From DASREM01 sp035652095 (GTDB taxonomy: Bacteria > Acidobacteriota > Terriglobia > Terriglobales > Acidobacteriaceae), in contig DASREM010000030.1 of the NCBI GenBank assembly GCA_035652095.1, positions 95,332 to 159,331 on the forward strand: a stretch of DNA of 64,000 nt, in the 5' to 3' direction. The notes under the pieces are model-generated. The model was not told the origin of the DNA, did not search any database, and worked only from the letters and a program-made list of their open reading frames with translations. Below are positions 42,708 to 50,678 of this stretch, piece by piece. A program made the translations under genes and the position numbers. Within the stretch, counting starts at the first letter, position 1; each line of letters opens with the position of its first letter.

Positions 42708-42797
42708 TCAAGTCGAGACCCCGAGCTTAGGCAAGAGCCATTGCGTCAAAATCACGTAAGCGATCAGAAACCCTACTCCCCAGATCCAACCGGGCAT
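42708..42797 (-). CDS. 29-residue single-span membrane peptide
   Basis: An ORF below the usual length cut-off: ATG at 42797 on the minus strand, TGA at 42708-42710. It starts MPGWIWGVGFLIAYVILTQW and ends LLPKLGVST, one membrane helix followed by a Pro-Lys-Leu-Gly end. AGGAGG lies eight bases before the ATG, a near-ideal ribosome-binding site. Peptides of the type YVxLxxWxLPKLGVxT recur in proteobacterial and acidobacterial genomes as far as I recall; their role is unknown. It is bounded downstream by a terminator hairpin. Confidence 0.65.
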   Translation of the reverse strand: MPGWIWGVGFLIAYVILTQWLLPKLGVST

Positions 42798-42998
42798 ATT
42801 GATTCCCTCCTGGCTGCGTTGCGTCCATCAAAACTCCGAGATTTCTACCTCCACGGTACCAGCGCAAGGCGCCGCAGCCAACCAAGAAATAGGAGCGGTT
42901 CCGCAGGTGCAGGGGTAAGTCCGATTCTGAATCCGGGAATCTGCGTGCGATTGCGGCGGTTCTGCCGTGCGCGATCACGGGATGGTGTCGGATCCGCT

Positions 42999-44174
42999 TC
43001 AGCGAGGGTTGCCGGTTCCGACTGCAGAGTCCAGCGCGCCCCGTCCAAACCCGTCGCTCGGCGCGCTCTTTTGTAAGACCAGCTTGCGATTCTCGGTATC
43101 TTTAGAAAACATCTTCGCCGTCAGCCATAGACCGGAGAAGGTAATGGCGGCGAGGATGATCTGCTGCCAGCCCTGCAGCATGGAAGCGTTCCCCATGAGC
43201 GTGAGTCCCGCAAAACAGAAAAGCAGATGAGCGCAGAATACTTGCAGCGATGCTTGTCCCATTTGCACCAGTGGACGGACTGACAACTTTTGCAGGACCC
43301 AGGGAAAGCGAATGAGCAAGGCCGCGATGGCTGCAAAGTTGATGAGTCGGACTAGACCCAAATGCCACTTGTCGAAGCAGACTTCAAAACGTCCTAACTC
43401 CACCCCGTTGCCGACGGCATAGCGCAAACCCATCAGGAGCGTGGCGATCGCGGCTGCTGGTATCAGGAGCCGCTTGGCCCAGTCCTGTACCGGCAATTCG
43501 TCTTGAGCCCAGCGGACCCCGAACCAGAGGCCGAGCGCCCACAGGAATTGCCAGCCCCAGAGGTCAAAGGAACCCATTTCATTTAGGGGAATTTGCAATC
43601 CCGCCGTATGCACCAGCAGCCGGTAAACCGCTTCCCGCAATCCCAACTGGGCGCCGACCCAAAGGACGAAAGAACCGGCCAGGACCCACTTCCAGCCCTT
43701 TCTAATCCCTGTGGCAAGGATCAGGGGCGTGAAAAAAAGAAAGACGATGTACATCGGCAAAATATCGAGCAGTGGCGGCCGGTAGATGAGAAGGGCCGAG
43801 TCGACGATGGCGTGTTTCGCACCCACCATGAAGTAATAATCCAACAAGTCATGCAGGTGGGGACGATTTCCTTTGGCCGCGATCGGGACAGCCACCAGAA
43901 AGGCAAACGCCAGCAGCAAGACGTGGTACCCATAGAGGCGCAGCGTGCGCAGCCACAATTTTCGCCGGACACCAGCGATGCCGTCCCGCTGCGCTACGCG
44001 GAAATAGATCAGGCCGGTAAATAGCGCTGAAAAGAAGATGAAGCCTTCGGCTGATGAGACGAAACCAATGGTTTGGTTAGCGAAAGCACTGGCATTGGTG
44101 GGCAGGTGGGTGAGGGTCATCCACACCAGCATCAATCCCCTCGTGGCATCCAGTTCTGCTCGCCGAGCCGACAT
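42999..44174 (-). CDS. OpgC-like multispan membrane protein (acyltransferase-type)
   Basis: A 391-residue membrane protein with about ten spans. The N-terminus RRAELDATRGLMLVWMTLTHLP and the SAEGFIFFSALFTGLIYFRV segment match the OpgC family, membrane succinyl- or acyltransferases that decorate periplasmic glucans. LLDILPMYIVFLFFTPLIL is a further family block. It may modify osmoregulated glucans or another envelope polysaccharide; glucan enzymes lie just downstream. There is no opgG or opgH here. Confidence 0.8.
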   Translation of the reverse strand: MSARRAELDATRGLMLVWMTLTHLPTNASAFANQTIGFVSSAEGFIFFSALFTGLIYFRVAQRDGIAGVRRKLWLRTLRLYGYHVLLLAFAFLVAVPIAAKGNRPHLHDLLDYYFMVGAKHAIVDSALLIYRPPLLDILPMYIVFLFFTPLILATGIRKGWKWVLAGSFVLWVGAQLGLREAVYRLLVHTAGLQIPLNEMGSFDLWGWQFLWALGLWFGVRWAQDELPVQDWAKRLLIPAAAIATLLMGLRYAVGNGVELGRFEVCFDKWHLGLVRLINFAAIAALLIRFPWVLQKLSVRPLVQMGQASLQVFCAHLLFCFAGLTLMGNASMLQGWQQIILAAITFSGLWLTAKMFSKDTENRKLVLQKSAPSDGFGRGALDSAVGTGNPR

Positions 44175-44395
44175 TCATACTTAGATACCAAAGTGGCGCA
44201 AAAGGTCTCGCTACGGCCGACCTCGGCAAAGGATTTCTTTGAAACCATTATTCAATGAGCGCGGCAACAGCATTGGAATTTCGTGCATCATGTGCGCATG
44301 ACGATCAATGCCAATGACAAATGTTATGAAAGCTGGCATCTTCCCCCACAGTCTCATCACCGGCTAGAATTCACCTCCGCAAAAGCGTGCCGCCG

Positions 44396-46213
44396 ATGAG
44401 CTTTGAACCAATTGAAAACCACGGGGTCATTGGCAACATGCGTTCGATTGCCCTGGTGGCTGTAAACGGTTCCATCGACTTTCTCTGCTATCCGAATTTC
44501 GATTCCCCCACAGTTTTTGCAGCATTGCTGGACGAAGAGAGAGGGGGCTGTTTTCAGATCCAGCCTCAATTCAAGGAAAAGCGCATACGGCAGCTCTATT
44601 TGCCGGAGACCAACATCCTGCTCACGCGATTCCTTGCGCCGGAGGGAGTCGCGGAGTTGACCGATTACATGCCCATCGCGGCCGATGGAAAACAACCCAA
44701 TGAAATCGTCCGCAGCCTGACCGTCATCCGGGGCGAGGTGGAGTTCAAGATGCGGTGCCAGCCGCGATTTAACTACGGGTTATGTGGGCACACGGTGAGC
44801 GTCGAAGGGCGGACCGCGGTCTTTTCACCGGCCACTGAGAGCTGTGCACGCATGGCGCTGTACTCCACGATTCCACTGAAAGGGCAGGATCAGGACGTGA
44901 TCGCCGACTTCAAGCTCCGCACGGGCGAAAGAGTAACGTTTGTGTTCGGGGCGGTTCGTGCTCCGGATGAGCACCCGGAAATGGAGTTTATAAACCAGCG
45001 CTTTCATGAGACGGCACGTTTCTGGAAGGCATGGATTGCCAAATCAAAGTACCGGGGCCGATGGCGCGAAATGGTCAACCGCTCGGCCTTGATGCTGAAA
45101 CTGCTCATTAGTCGGGAGCATGGGTCGCTGATCGCAGCGCCGACATTTTCTCTACCGGAACAGATTGGTGGAGTGCGCAACTGGGATTACCGCTTTACCT
45201 GGCTGCGGGATGCGGCGTTCACGCTCTACGCTCTGATCCGGCTGGGTTTTGTGGAAGAGGTTGAAGCGTTCATCGAGTGGCTCAAGGACCGTCTGGGCAA
45301 CGATGCCGAGCGCGGGCCGTTGCAGGTGATGTATGGCATTGACGGCAGGCAAAAACTCGATGAGCTCACGCTCGACCACTTTCAAGGCTATGAACGATCG
45401 CGGCCGGTGCGTATCGGAAACGCTGCTTACCAGCAGCTTCAGCTGGATATCTATGGCGAAATGATGGACGCCATCTACCTGGCGAACAAATATGGAGATC
45501 CAAGCACGTATGAAGGATGGCAGGAAGTTCAACGGATCCTGGAGTGGCTGGGAAAGAATTGGCAGCGCGCCGATGAAGGTATATGGGAAGTTCGGGGCGG
45601 GGCGCGAGAATTCCTCCACTCCCGCATGATGAGCTGGGTAGCTTTCGACCGAGCGTTGAGGCTGGCGCAAAAGCGGTCCCTTTCCGGGCCTCTCGATTCC
45701 TGGAGGAACACCCGCGACGCGATACGAGAGGACATTTTTGCCAACTTCTGGGATCGTGACTTGCAATCGTTCGTGCAGTCAAAAGGAACGAAGGACCTGG
45801 ATGCATCCGTGTTGCTGATGCCGCTTATGCGCTTCATCAGCCCCGTCGACCCCATGTGGCTCTCGACGATGAAGGCGATTGAGTCGCGGCTCGTCGAAGA
45901 TACTCTGGTGCGTCGCTACGAAGCGGAACGCACGCATGTAGACGGGCTTCCGGGAGGGGAGGGTAGCTTCACTGCCTGCTCGTTCTGGTACATCGAATGC
46001 CTGGCACGAGCTGGAAAGTTGGAAAAGGCCCAATTGTTGTTTGAGAAACTCCTGGGCTATGCCAATCACGTTGGCCTCTACTCGGAACAAATTGGCCCCA
46101 GTGGCCAACATCTCGGCAACTTCCCACAGGCCTTTACGCACCTGGCGCTGATCAGCACGGCAACGTATCTCGATAGAGCGCTGTCCGGCAAAGACGATTC
46201 GGTCTGGCGCTGA
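44396..46213 (+). CDS. GH15 glucoamylase/trehalase-like glycoside hydrolase
   Basis: A 605-residue GH15 enzyme. The N-terminal beta domain (IENHGVIGNMRSIALVAVNG) is followed by the (alpha/alpha)6 barrel with GGVRNWDYRFTWLRDAAFTLYAL. The general acid Glu is in ADEGIWEVRGG (about 393), and the base Glu is in LYSEQIGPSGQHLGNFPQAF (about 562). Bacterial proteins of this architecture hydrolyse alpha-glucans or trehalose; there is no signal peptide, so cytoplasmic trehalose or maltodextrin is likely. ATG 44396 was chosen over GTG 44387. It lies upstream of the sigma-54 activator gene. Confidence 0.9.
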   Translation: MSFEPIENHGVIGNMRSIALVAVNGSIDFLCYPNFDSPTVFAALLDEERGGCFQIQPQFKEKRIRQLYLPETNILLTRFLAPEGVAELTDYMPIAADGKQPNEIVRSLTVIRGEVEFKMRCQPRFNYGLCGHTVSVEGRTAVFSPATESCARMALYSTIPLKGQDQDVIADFKLRTGERVTFVFGAVRAPDEHPEMEFINQRFHETARFWKAWIAKSKYRGRWREMVNRSALMLKLLISREHGSLIAAPTFSLPEQIGGVRNWDYRFTWLRDAAFTLYALIRLGFVEEVEAFIEWLKDRLGNDAERGPLQVMYGIDGRQKLDELTLDHFQGYERSRPVRIGNAAYQQLQLDIYGEMMDAIYLANKYGDPSTYEGWQEVQRILEWLGKNWQRADEGIWEVRGGAREFLHSRMMSWVAFDRALRLAQKRSLSGPLDSWRNTRDAIREDIFANFWDRDLQSFVQSKGTKDLDASVLLMPLMRFISPVDPMWLSTMKAIESRLVEDTLVRRYEAERTHVDGLPGGEGSFTACSFWYIECLARAGKLEKAQLLFEKLLGYANHVGLYSEQIGPSGQHLGNFPQAFTHLALISTATYLDRALSGKDDSVWR

Positions 46214-46258
46214 ACGTACTTCGCCGAACCTGGGCGAGTAGTGCAGCTGGTCTGCATT

Positions 46259-46272
46259 TTGATACGATTCAA
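46259..46272. promoter_or_regulatory. LacI/GalR-type operator candidate (site 3)
   Basis: TTGATACGATTCAA, differing from site 2 (15086-15099) at one base. It lies between the GH15 stop and the GTG of the sigma-54 activator gene. Inference from the shared motif only. Confidence 0.4.
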
Positions 46273-46334
46273 TCCACCAGCTCAGCGGGGCAGGAGGTGC
46301 CCGGCTGGCAGATCCGTTCGACAGGAAGCGTGGG

Positions 46335-49169
46335 GTGAAGGCTCCTCTACCGGAAAATGAGCAGGAACGCCTGCGGGCGCTGCGCGGTCGCGGCATTCTC
46401 GACACGCCTCCAGAACCCGAATATGAAGATGTAGCACGTCTGGCTGCCGACATTTGCGGCACACCCATCGCGGTCGTCAGCCTGATTGATGAAGATCGTC
46501 AATGGTTCAAGTCGAAAGTCGGACTGAGCGTCCATGAGACCTCGCGCGACATCGCGTTTTGCGCGCATGCCATTCTCCAGAAAGAGTTGCTGGTTGTTCC
46601 CGACGCTACGTCGGACCAGCGGTTCGCAGACAATCCGCTAGTCACCTCGGAACCGCATATCCGTTTTTATGCAGGCGCCCCTCTCATAACTCCGGAAGGT
46701 CACGCTCTGGGCACGCTTTGCGTTCTCGACTACGTTCCACGCGAGCTAAGTCCACAGCAACGGGATGCGCTTCGCGTTCTGAGCTCCCAGGTGGCTTCTC
46801 AACTGGAGTTGCGTAAAGCTAAAACTGACCTCACAAACGCCGACAGCAGTGCGGGAGCCGCCCTTGAAGCGCTCCGTGCGAATGAAGAATTTCAAAAACG
46901 GCTCATTGCCTGTAGCAAGGACTGCATCAAGGTCCTCGACCTGCAGGGTCGTCTGCAGTTCATGAATGAAGGAGGCATGCAGGCCCTCGAGATCTGCGAT
47001 CTGGCGCCTGTGCTGAATTCTTCCTGGGTCGATTTCTGGGAAGGCGCGGATCGCGAGGCAGCGCGTTTGGCAGTCGAAGCTGCGGCGCAGGGAAACCTCG
47101 GACGTTTCACCGGTTTCTTCGCGACCCGGATTACGGGCCAGCGCCGTTGGTGGGATGTCGTGGTCAGCCCGATACTGGACGCCAATGGTAAGCCGGAGCG
47201 AATTCTCGCTCTTTCGCGAGACGTTACCGCCCAGAAACTGGGCGAGGACGCGCTGCGCCAGGCAAATCAATTTACCAAGGAAATCATTCAAGGCGCGGCG
47301 GAAGGCATCATCGTTTACGACACCGAACTGCGCTACCAGGTATTCAACCCCGCCATGGAGTGCCTGACGGGAAAGCGTGCGGACGAGGTGCTTGGGAGAG
47401 TTGCCGTCGAGGTCTTCCCTCGCCTGCGGACGAGCGGGGTTGAAGAACTGCTCAAGCGGGCGCTTGCGGGAGAGGTCGTAAAGATCTCCGAGCTGTTCGT
47501 TCCCAAGCATTCGGCCGATGGAAAAGACGTTTGGGAATCCTGCACCTTCGCTCCTCACTACGATACGGAAGGAAAAGTCGTCGGGGTGATCGGCCTGGTG
47601 TATGACAACACCGAACGGCATATTGCTGAGGAGACGTTTCGCGCAATTGTCGTTGGAACGGCTTCCGCCACGGGAAGCGATTTTTTTCCTTCCCTGGTCC
47701 GCCACATGGCAGCCGCGTTGGGAGTACGTTGCGCGTTTATCACCGAATGCGATGACGGCAAACACGCGAAATCCATAGCGTTCTGGAACGGCGACAAGTT
47801 TGGCGACAATTTCGAGTTTGATGTCGAAGGCACTCCCTGTATGAAGGTTGTGCAGGGCGAAGTGTGCCATTACAAGGAAGGTCTTATTCGACTGTTTCCG
47901 CTGGATACGGGATTAGTCCGCCTGGAGGCGCAAAGCTACCTCGGGGTTCCGATGTTGGATCGAGCGGGGCGTGTGATTGGCCACATCGCAATCATTGACG
48001 ACAAGCCCATGGAGCGGGACGAACGTTCCATCGACCTGGTGAAGATCTTCGCCGCTCGAGCTGCTGCCGAATTGAAGCGGCAACGGGCGGAAGCCGAGCT
48101 TCAGGCCGCCCTCGAGCAGGTTCAGGCGCTGCAGAAAAAGCTGGAAGCCGAAAACGTTTATTTACAGGAAGAGATTCGCAAGGAGCACAATTTCGAGGAG
48201 ATCGTGGGGAACAGCCCCGCATTGCTCGAGGTGCTTCGGAAGGTTGAGACGGTGGCGCCTACCGACTCCACGGTTCTAATCATGGGCGAGACCGGCTGCG
48301 GAAAAGAGTTGATCGCGCGCGCCATTCACAATCGAAGCAAGCGCAAGAGCCGTCCGCTGGTGAAAGTGAACTGCGGCGCCATTCCCACCGGCCTGGTGGA
48401 GAGCGAGTTGTTCGGCCACATGAAGGGAGCTTTTACCGGGGCCCTGGAGAGACGGGTAGGACGCTTCGAGTTGGCCGATGGTGGAACCCTCTTCCTGGAT
48501 GAAGTCAGTGAACTTCCGCTCGATACCCAGGTAAAGCTCCTGCGGGTTTTGCAGGAACACGAGTTCGAACCGCTGGGCAGCAGCCGAACTGTCAGCGTGA
48601 ATGTGAGAATTATCGCCGCCAGCAATCGTGATCTGGAAAAAGCGATTCAGGAGGGCCGCTTCCGGGCCGACCTTTTCTACCGGCTGAACGTTCTTCCCAT
48701 GAATTTGCCGCCACTACGCCAGCGCCGCTCCGATATCCCGCTGCTCACGCATTTCTTCGTCGAACGCTTTAGCCGGCAATTCGGCAGAAGAATGACCGGA
48801 GTTTCGCAGGAGAGCATGGACATCCTTTCCCGATACCCGTGGCCGGGCAACATCAGGGAACTGCAAAATGTGATTGAGCGCGCTGTTGTGCTTTGCCCCG
48901 GACCCATTCTCAGGCTTGGAAAAGACCTGCTGCCGACCACGGGACCAGAAAATGGGGAAGACGATTCGGTGGCCGCAACCGGGTCTGAAGCAGCACGTCC
49001 GGGCTCCCTGCAAGATGTCGAGAAGACGCACATCCTGCAGGTTCTCAAGCAGACGCAGGGTGTGATTGAGGGGCCAAAAGGTGCGGCGCGGATTTTGAAC
49101 CTCCATCCTAATACTCTCCGAAGCCGGATGAAAAAGCTCGGTATCGAGCGCTCTACTCCCCAAGCATAG
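46335..49169 (+). CDS. Sigma-54-dependent enhancer-binding protein, GAF-PAS-PAS-GAF-AAA-Fis
   Basis: A 944-residue transcription activator. Order: GAF domain (about 20-165), two PAS domains (about 175-315 and 315-435), second GAF (about 440-580), coiled coil (AELQAALEQVQALQKKLEAE), AAA+ ATPase and Fis-type HTH. The AAA+ domain has Walker A GETGCGKE (about 651), the sigma-54 contact loop GAFTGA (about 698), Walker B GGTLFLDE and YPWPGNIRELQNV. The HTH (GVIEGPKGAARILNLHPNTL, FhlA-like) binds DNA. It should sense small ligands or redox state and open sigma-54 promoters. GTG 46335 start. Palindromes and a sigma-54 promoter directly downstream suggest its own target. Confidence 0.93.
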   Translation: MKAPLPENEQERLRALRGRGILDTPPEPEYEDVARLAADICGTPIAVVSLIDEDRQWFKSKVGLSVHETSRDIAFCAHAILQKELLVVPDATSDQRFADNPLVTSEPHIRFYAGAPLITPEGHALGTLCVLDYVPRELSPQQRDALRVLSSQVASQLELRKAKTDLTNADSSAGAALEALRANEEFQKRLIACSKDCIKVLDLQGRLQFMNEGGMQALEICDLAPVLNSSWVDFWEGADREAARLAVEAAAQGNLGRFTGFFATRITGQRRWWDVVVSPILDANGKPERILALSRDVTAQKLGEDALRQANQFTKEIIQGAAEGIIVYDTELRYQVFNPAMECLTGKRADEVLGRVAVEVFPRLRTSGVEELLKRALAGEVVKISELFVPKHSADGKDVWESCTFAPHYDTEGKVVGVIGLVYDNTERHIAEETFRAIVVGTASATGSDFFPSLVRHMAAALGVRCAFITECDDGKHAKSIAFWNGDKFGDNFEFDVEGTPCMKVVQGEVCHYKEGLIRLFPLDTGLVRLEAQSYLGVPMLDRAGRVIGHIAIIDDKPMERDERSIDLVKIFAARAAAELKRQRAEAELQAALEQVQALQKKLEAENVYLQEEIRKEHNFEEIVGNSPALLEVLRKVETVAPTDSTVLIMGETGCGKELIARAIHNRSKRKSRPLVKVNCGAIPTGLVESELFGHMKGAFTGALERRVGRFELADGGTLFLDEVSELPLDTQVKLLRVLQEHEFEPLGSSRTVSVNVRIIAASNRDLEKAIQEGRFRADLFYRLNVLPMNLPPLRQRRSDIPLLTHFFVERFSRQFGRRMTGVSQESMDILSRYPWPGNIRELQNVIERAVVLCPGPILRLGKDLLPTTGPENGEDDSVAATGSEAARPGSLQDVEKTHILQVLKQTQGVIEGPKGAARILNLHPNTLRSRMKKLGIERSTPQA

Positions 49170-49170
49170 C

Positions 49171-49226
49171 CCACGAATATTCGTGGCCACGAGGAGCTTC
49201 GTAGCTGCGCCCACGAAAGTTCGTGG
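49171..49226. promoter_or_regulatory. Two palindromes, candidate enhancer (UAS) for the sigma-54 activator
   Basis: CCACGAATATTCGTGG (49171-49186) and CCACGAAAGTTCGTGG (49211-49226) are spaced 40 bp centre to centre, close to four helical turns. They lie 85-140 bp upstream of the -24/-12 promoter at 49310, the normal enhancer distance. They could alternatively end the activator transcript, but neither has a T-tract. Confidence 0.6.
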
Positions 49227-49309
49227 TTTGCCTGAATTTGCAAGCCCACCCTCGTTGCGTTTCCCCAGCGTTTTCAGCGACATAGCCGTCCGCCTTTCAA
49301 TCCGGGTTC

Positions 49310-49326
49310 TGGCACTCCTGTTGCCT
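49310..49326 (+). promoter_or_regulatory. Sigma-54 (-24/-12) promoter
   Basis: CTGGCACTCCTGTTGCC fits YTGGCAC-N5-TTGC exactly, with the GG and GC doublets at the required spacing. Transcription would begin near 49337, about 20 bases before the GTG of the STAS gene. Confidence 0.7.
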
Positions 49327-49355
49327 TAACAGAGAGCGTTGAGGGGTCAGACATC

Positions 49356-49622
49356 GTGCTCAGAATTTCAGTGGTCAAGAGATCCGACGAAGGTATTCAG
49401 CTCCAGGTTGAGGGCTGGCTTGTCGGACCTTGGGTCGAAGAGTTGAGGAAGCAGAGCGAGCAAGCGCTTTCAGATTCGAACGCTCTTTCCCTCGACCTTG
49501 AGAAGTTGTGGTTTGTGGACTCGCAGGGGGTTGGGTTGCTGCGCGATCTCGCCCGGCGAGACGTGACCCACCTGAACTGCTCGACTTTCATCAGCCAGCA
49601 ATTAAAGGAGACAACCGTATGA
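49356..49622 (+). CDS. STAS-like anti-sigma-antagonist domain protein
   Basis: An 88-residue protein with a STAS-like layout: an opening strand (LQVEGWLVGPWVEELRKQ), then SLDLEKLWFVDSQGVGLLRDLARR, where the DSQG position corresponds to the DSSG/phospho-Ser loop of SpoIIAA-type antagonists. The Ser is present. It is short of a full STAS domain. Its TGA overlaps the ATG of the ECF sigma gene (ATGA), so the two are translationally coupled and probably co-regulated from the sigma-54 promoter at 49310. Confidence 0.7.
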   Translation: MLRISVVKRSDEGIQLQVEGWLVGPWVEELRKQSEQALSDSNALSLDLEKLWFVDSQGVGLLRDLARRDVTHLNCSTFISQQLKETTV

Positions 49623-50281
49623 TGAACGCTTATTCAGTGGCTAGTGCTGTTGAAAACCAGGAAGTCAGAGTCGCAGCTAATGATAAGTCTGCTGCCGAGG
49701 CAGATCTCATTCGCCGCATTCTTGCCGGCGAAAACGAATTGTTCTATGAACTCGTGCAGCCGTACGAACGTGCCGTATTCATCGCGGCCACTTCGATTCT
49801 GGGCAACGATGCCGACGCCGAAGAGGTTGCCCAGGAAGCCATGCTGAAAGCATTCAAATACCTCGGCCGCTTTCGCCGCGAAGCGAAGTTCAGCACCTGG
49901 CTGATTCAGATAGCCATCAACGAAGCGAAAATGAAAATCCGCAAGGATCGGAGGCGGCTTTACGAGTCAATCGATCAGGGACACCCTAACGATGAGGGGG
50001 ACTATATTCCAACCGATTTCGCGGACTGGCGGCCGATTCCGTCCGACGCGCTGGAACAGAGCGAACTGCGTATAGCGCTCAAGAAGGCAATCCTGTCTCT
50101 ATCGGAGAAATACAGAAGCGTTCTTATCCTGCGCGATGTGCAGCAGTTGAGTATCGCGGAAACGGCACAGCTCCTGGGAATATCGGAAGAGAATGTGAAA
50201 ACGCGCACGTCGCGGGCGCGGCTTCAGATGCGCGATCTGCTGGCTCCCGGATGGAAAGGGGCATGGGCCCAGAGGACATAG
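49619..50281 (+). CDS. ECF-type RNA polymerase sigma factor
   Basis: A 220-residue sigma-70-family ECF factor. The sigma-2 region spans about 30-100 (ELVQPYERAVFIAATSILGN, AEEVAQEAMLKAFKYLGRFR, FSTWLIQIAINEAK), and the sigma-4 region is at about 150-205 (LSEKYRSVLILRDVQQLSIA, then LLGISEENVKTRTSRAR). It has an unusually long N-terminal lead of 30 residues. AAGGAG lies in front of the tandem ATGs (49619/49622). It is coupled to the STAS gene and faces a convergent zinc-finger anti-sigma-like gene. Candidate targets include the run of genes from 50679. Confidence 0.9.
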   Translation: MMNAYSVASAVENQEVRVAANDKSAAEADLIRRILAGENELFYELVQPYERAVFIAATSILGNDADAEEVAQEAMLKAFKYLGRFRREAKFSTWLIQIAINEAKMKIRKDRRRLYESIDQGHPNDEGDYIPTDFADWRPIPSDALEQSELRIALKKAILSLSEKYRSVLILRDVQQLSIAETAQLLGISEENVKTRTSRARLQMRDLLAPGWKGAWAQRT

Positions 50282-50307
50282 ACACACGGCGGATTGCCGT
50301 CCGTCCG

Positions 50308-50577
50308 TTATTTAGCGTCCCGGCCCAGCCTGGACTTTAATCTCTCGCTGAATCCAGCCGGCAATTCGAAACTTCGGTCATCTCCCACCAGCGTGATTAC
50401 ATTCCGCGTTCCGTCGTAAACGGCTGTGCAATGCGCACATTTGGAGAGGTGGGCTGTAATTTGGGCTCGCAGTTCTGAATCTACGTTCTGGTCAATATAG
50501 CTCGATAGTTCCCGGATCACTTCCAAGCAACTGATTTCCACGGCAGCTCCAGTCACGAATTCTGTGCCGCTGCACAA
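50308..50577 (-). CDS. Zf-HC2 anti-sigma-factor-like protein
   Basis: An 89-residue protein with a zinc-binding anti-sigma (zf-HC2) motif: CLEVIRELSSYIDQNVDSEL, then AHLSKCAHCTAVYDG (His-x3-Cys-x2-Cys). There is no membrane span, so it would be a soluble redox- or metal-sensitive anti-sigma. It is encoded convergently to the ECF gene with 26 bases between the stops; most anti-sigma genes are instead co-directional. The start may be a few codons further in (a GTG before EISCLEVI). Confidence 0.7.
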   Translation of the reverse strand: MCSGTEFVTGAAVEISCLEVIRELSSYIDQNVDSELRAQITAHLSKCAHCTAVYDGTRNVITLVGDDRSFELPAGFSERLKSRLGRDAK

Positions 50578-50611
50578 AATTCAATTTCTCGTCTGATGCG
50601 GATTACTCAGA

Positions 50612-50624
50612 GAAGTGTCACTTC
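50612..50624. promoter_or_regulatory. Palindrome in the anti-sigma/aquaporin divergent region
   Basis: GAAGTG-T-CACTTC, a perfect 6+1+6 palindrome in the 101-base region between the divergent anti-sigma and aquaporin genes, 55 bases before the aquaporin ATG. A candidate operator for the long operon that follows; the regulator is unknown. Confidence 0.35.
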
Positions 50625-50678
50625 GGTGCCGGATTTTGTGCGAACGAATTCGGAGATGTTTCTGTCACCAATCGAACA

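Noticed and set aside
46746..47870. Minus-strand open frame of 374 codons in the sigma-54 activator gene
   Set aside because: Antisense shadow of GAF/PAS coding sequence; no ribosome-binding site or family pattern.
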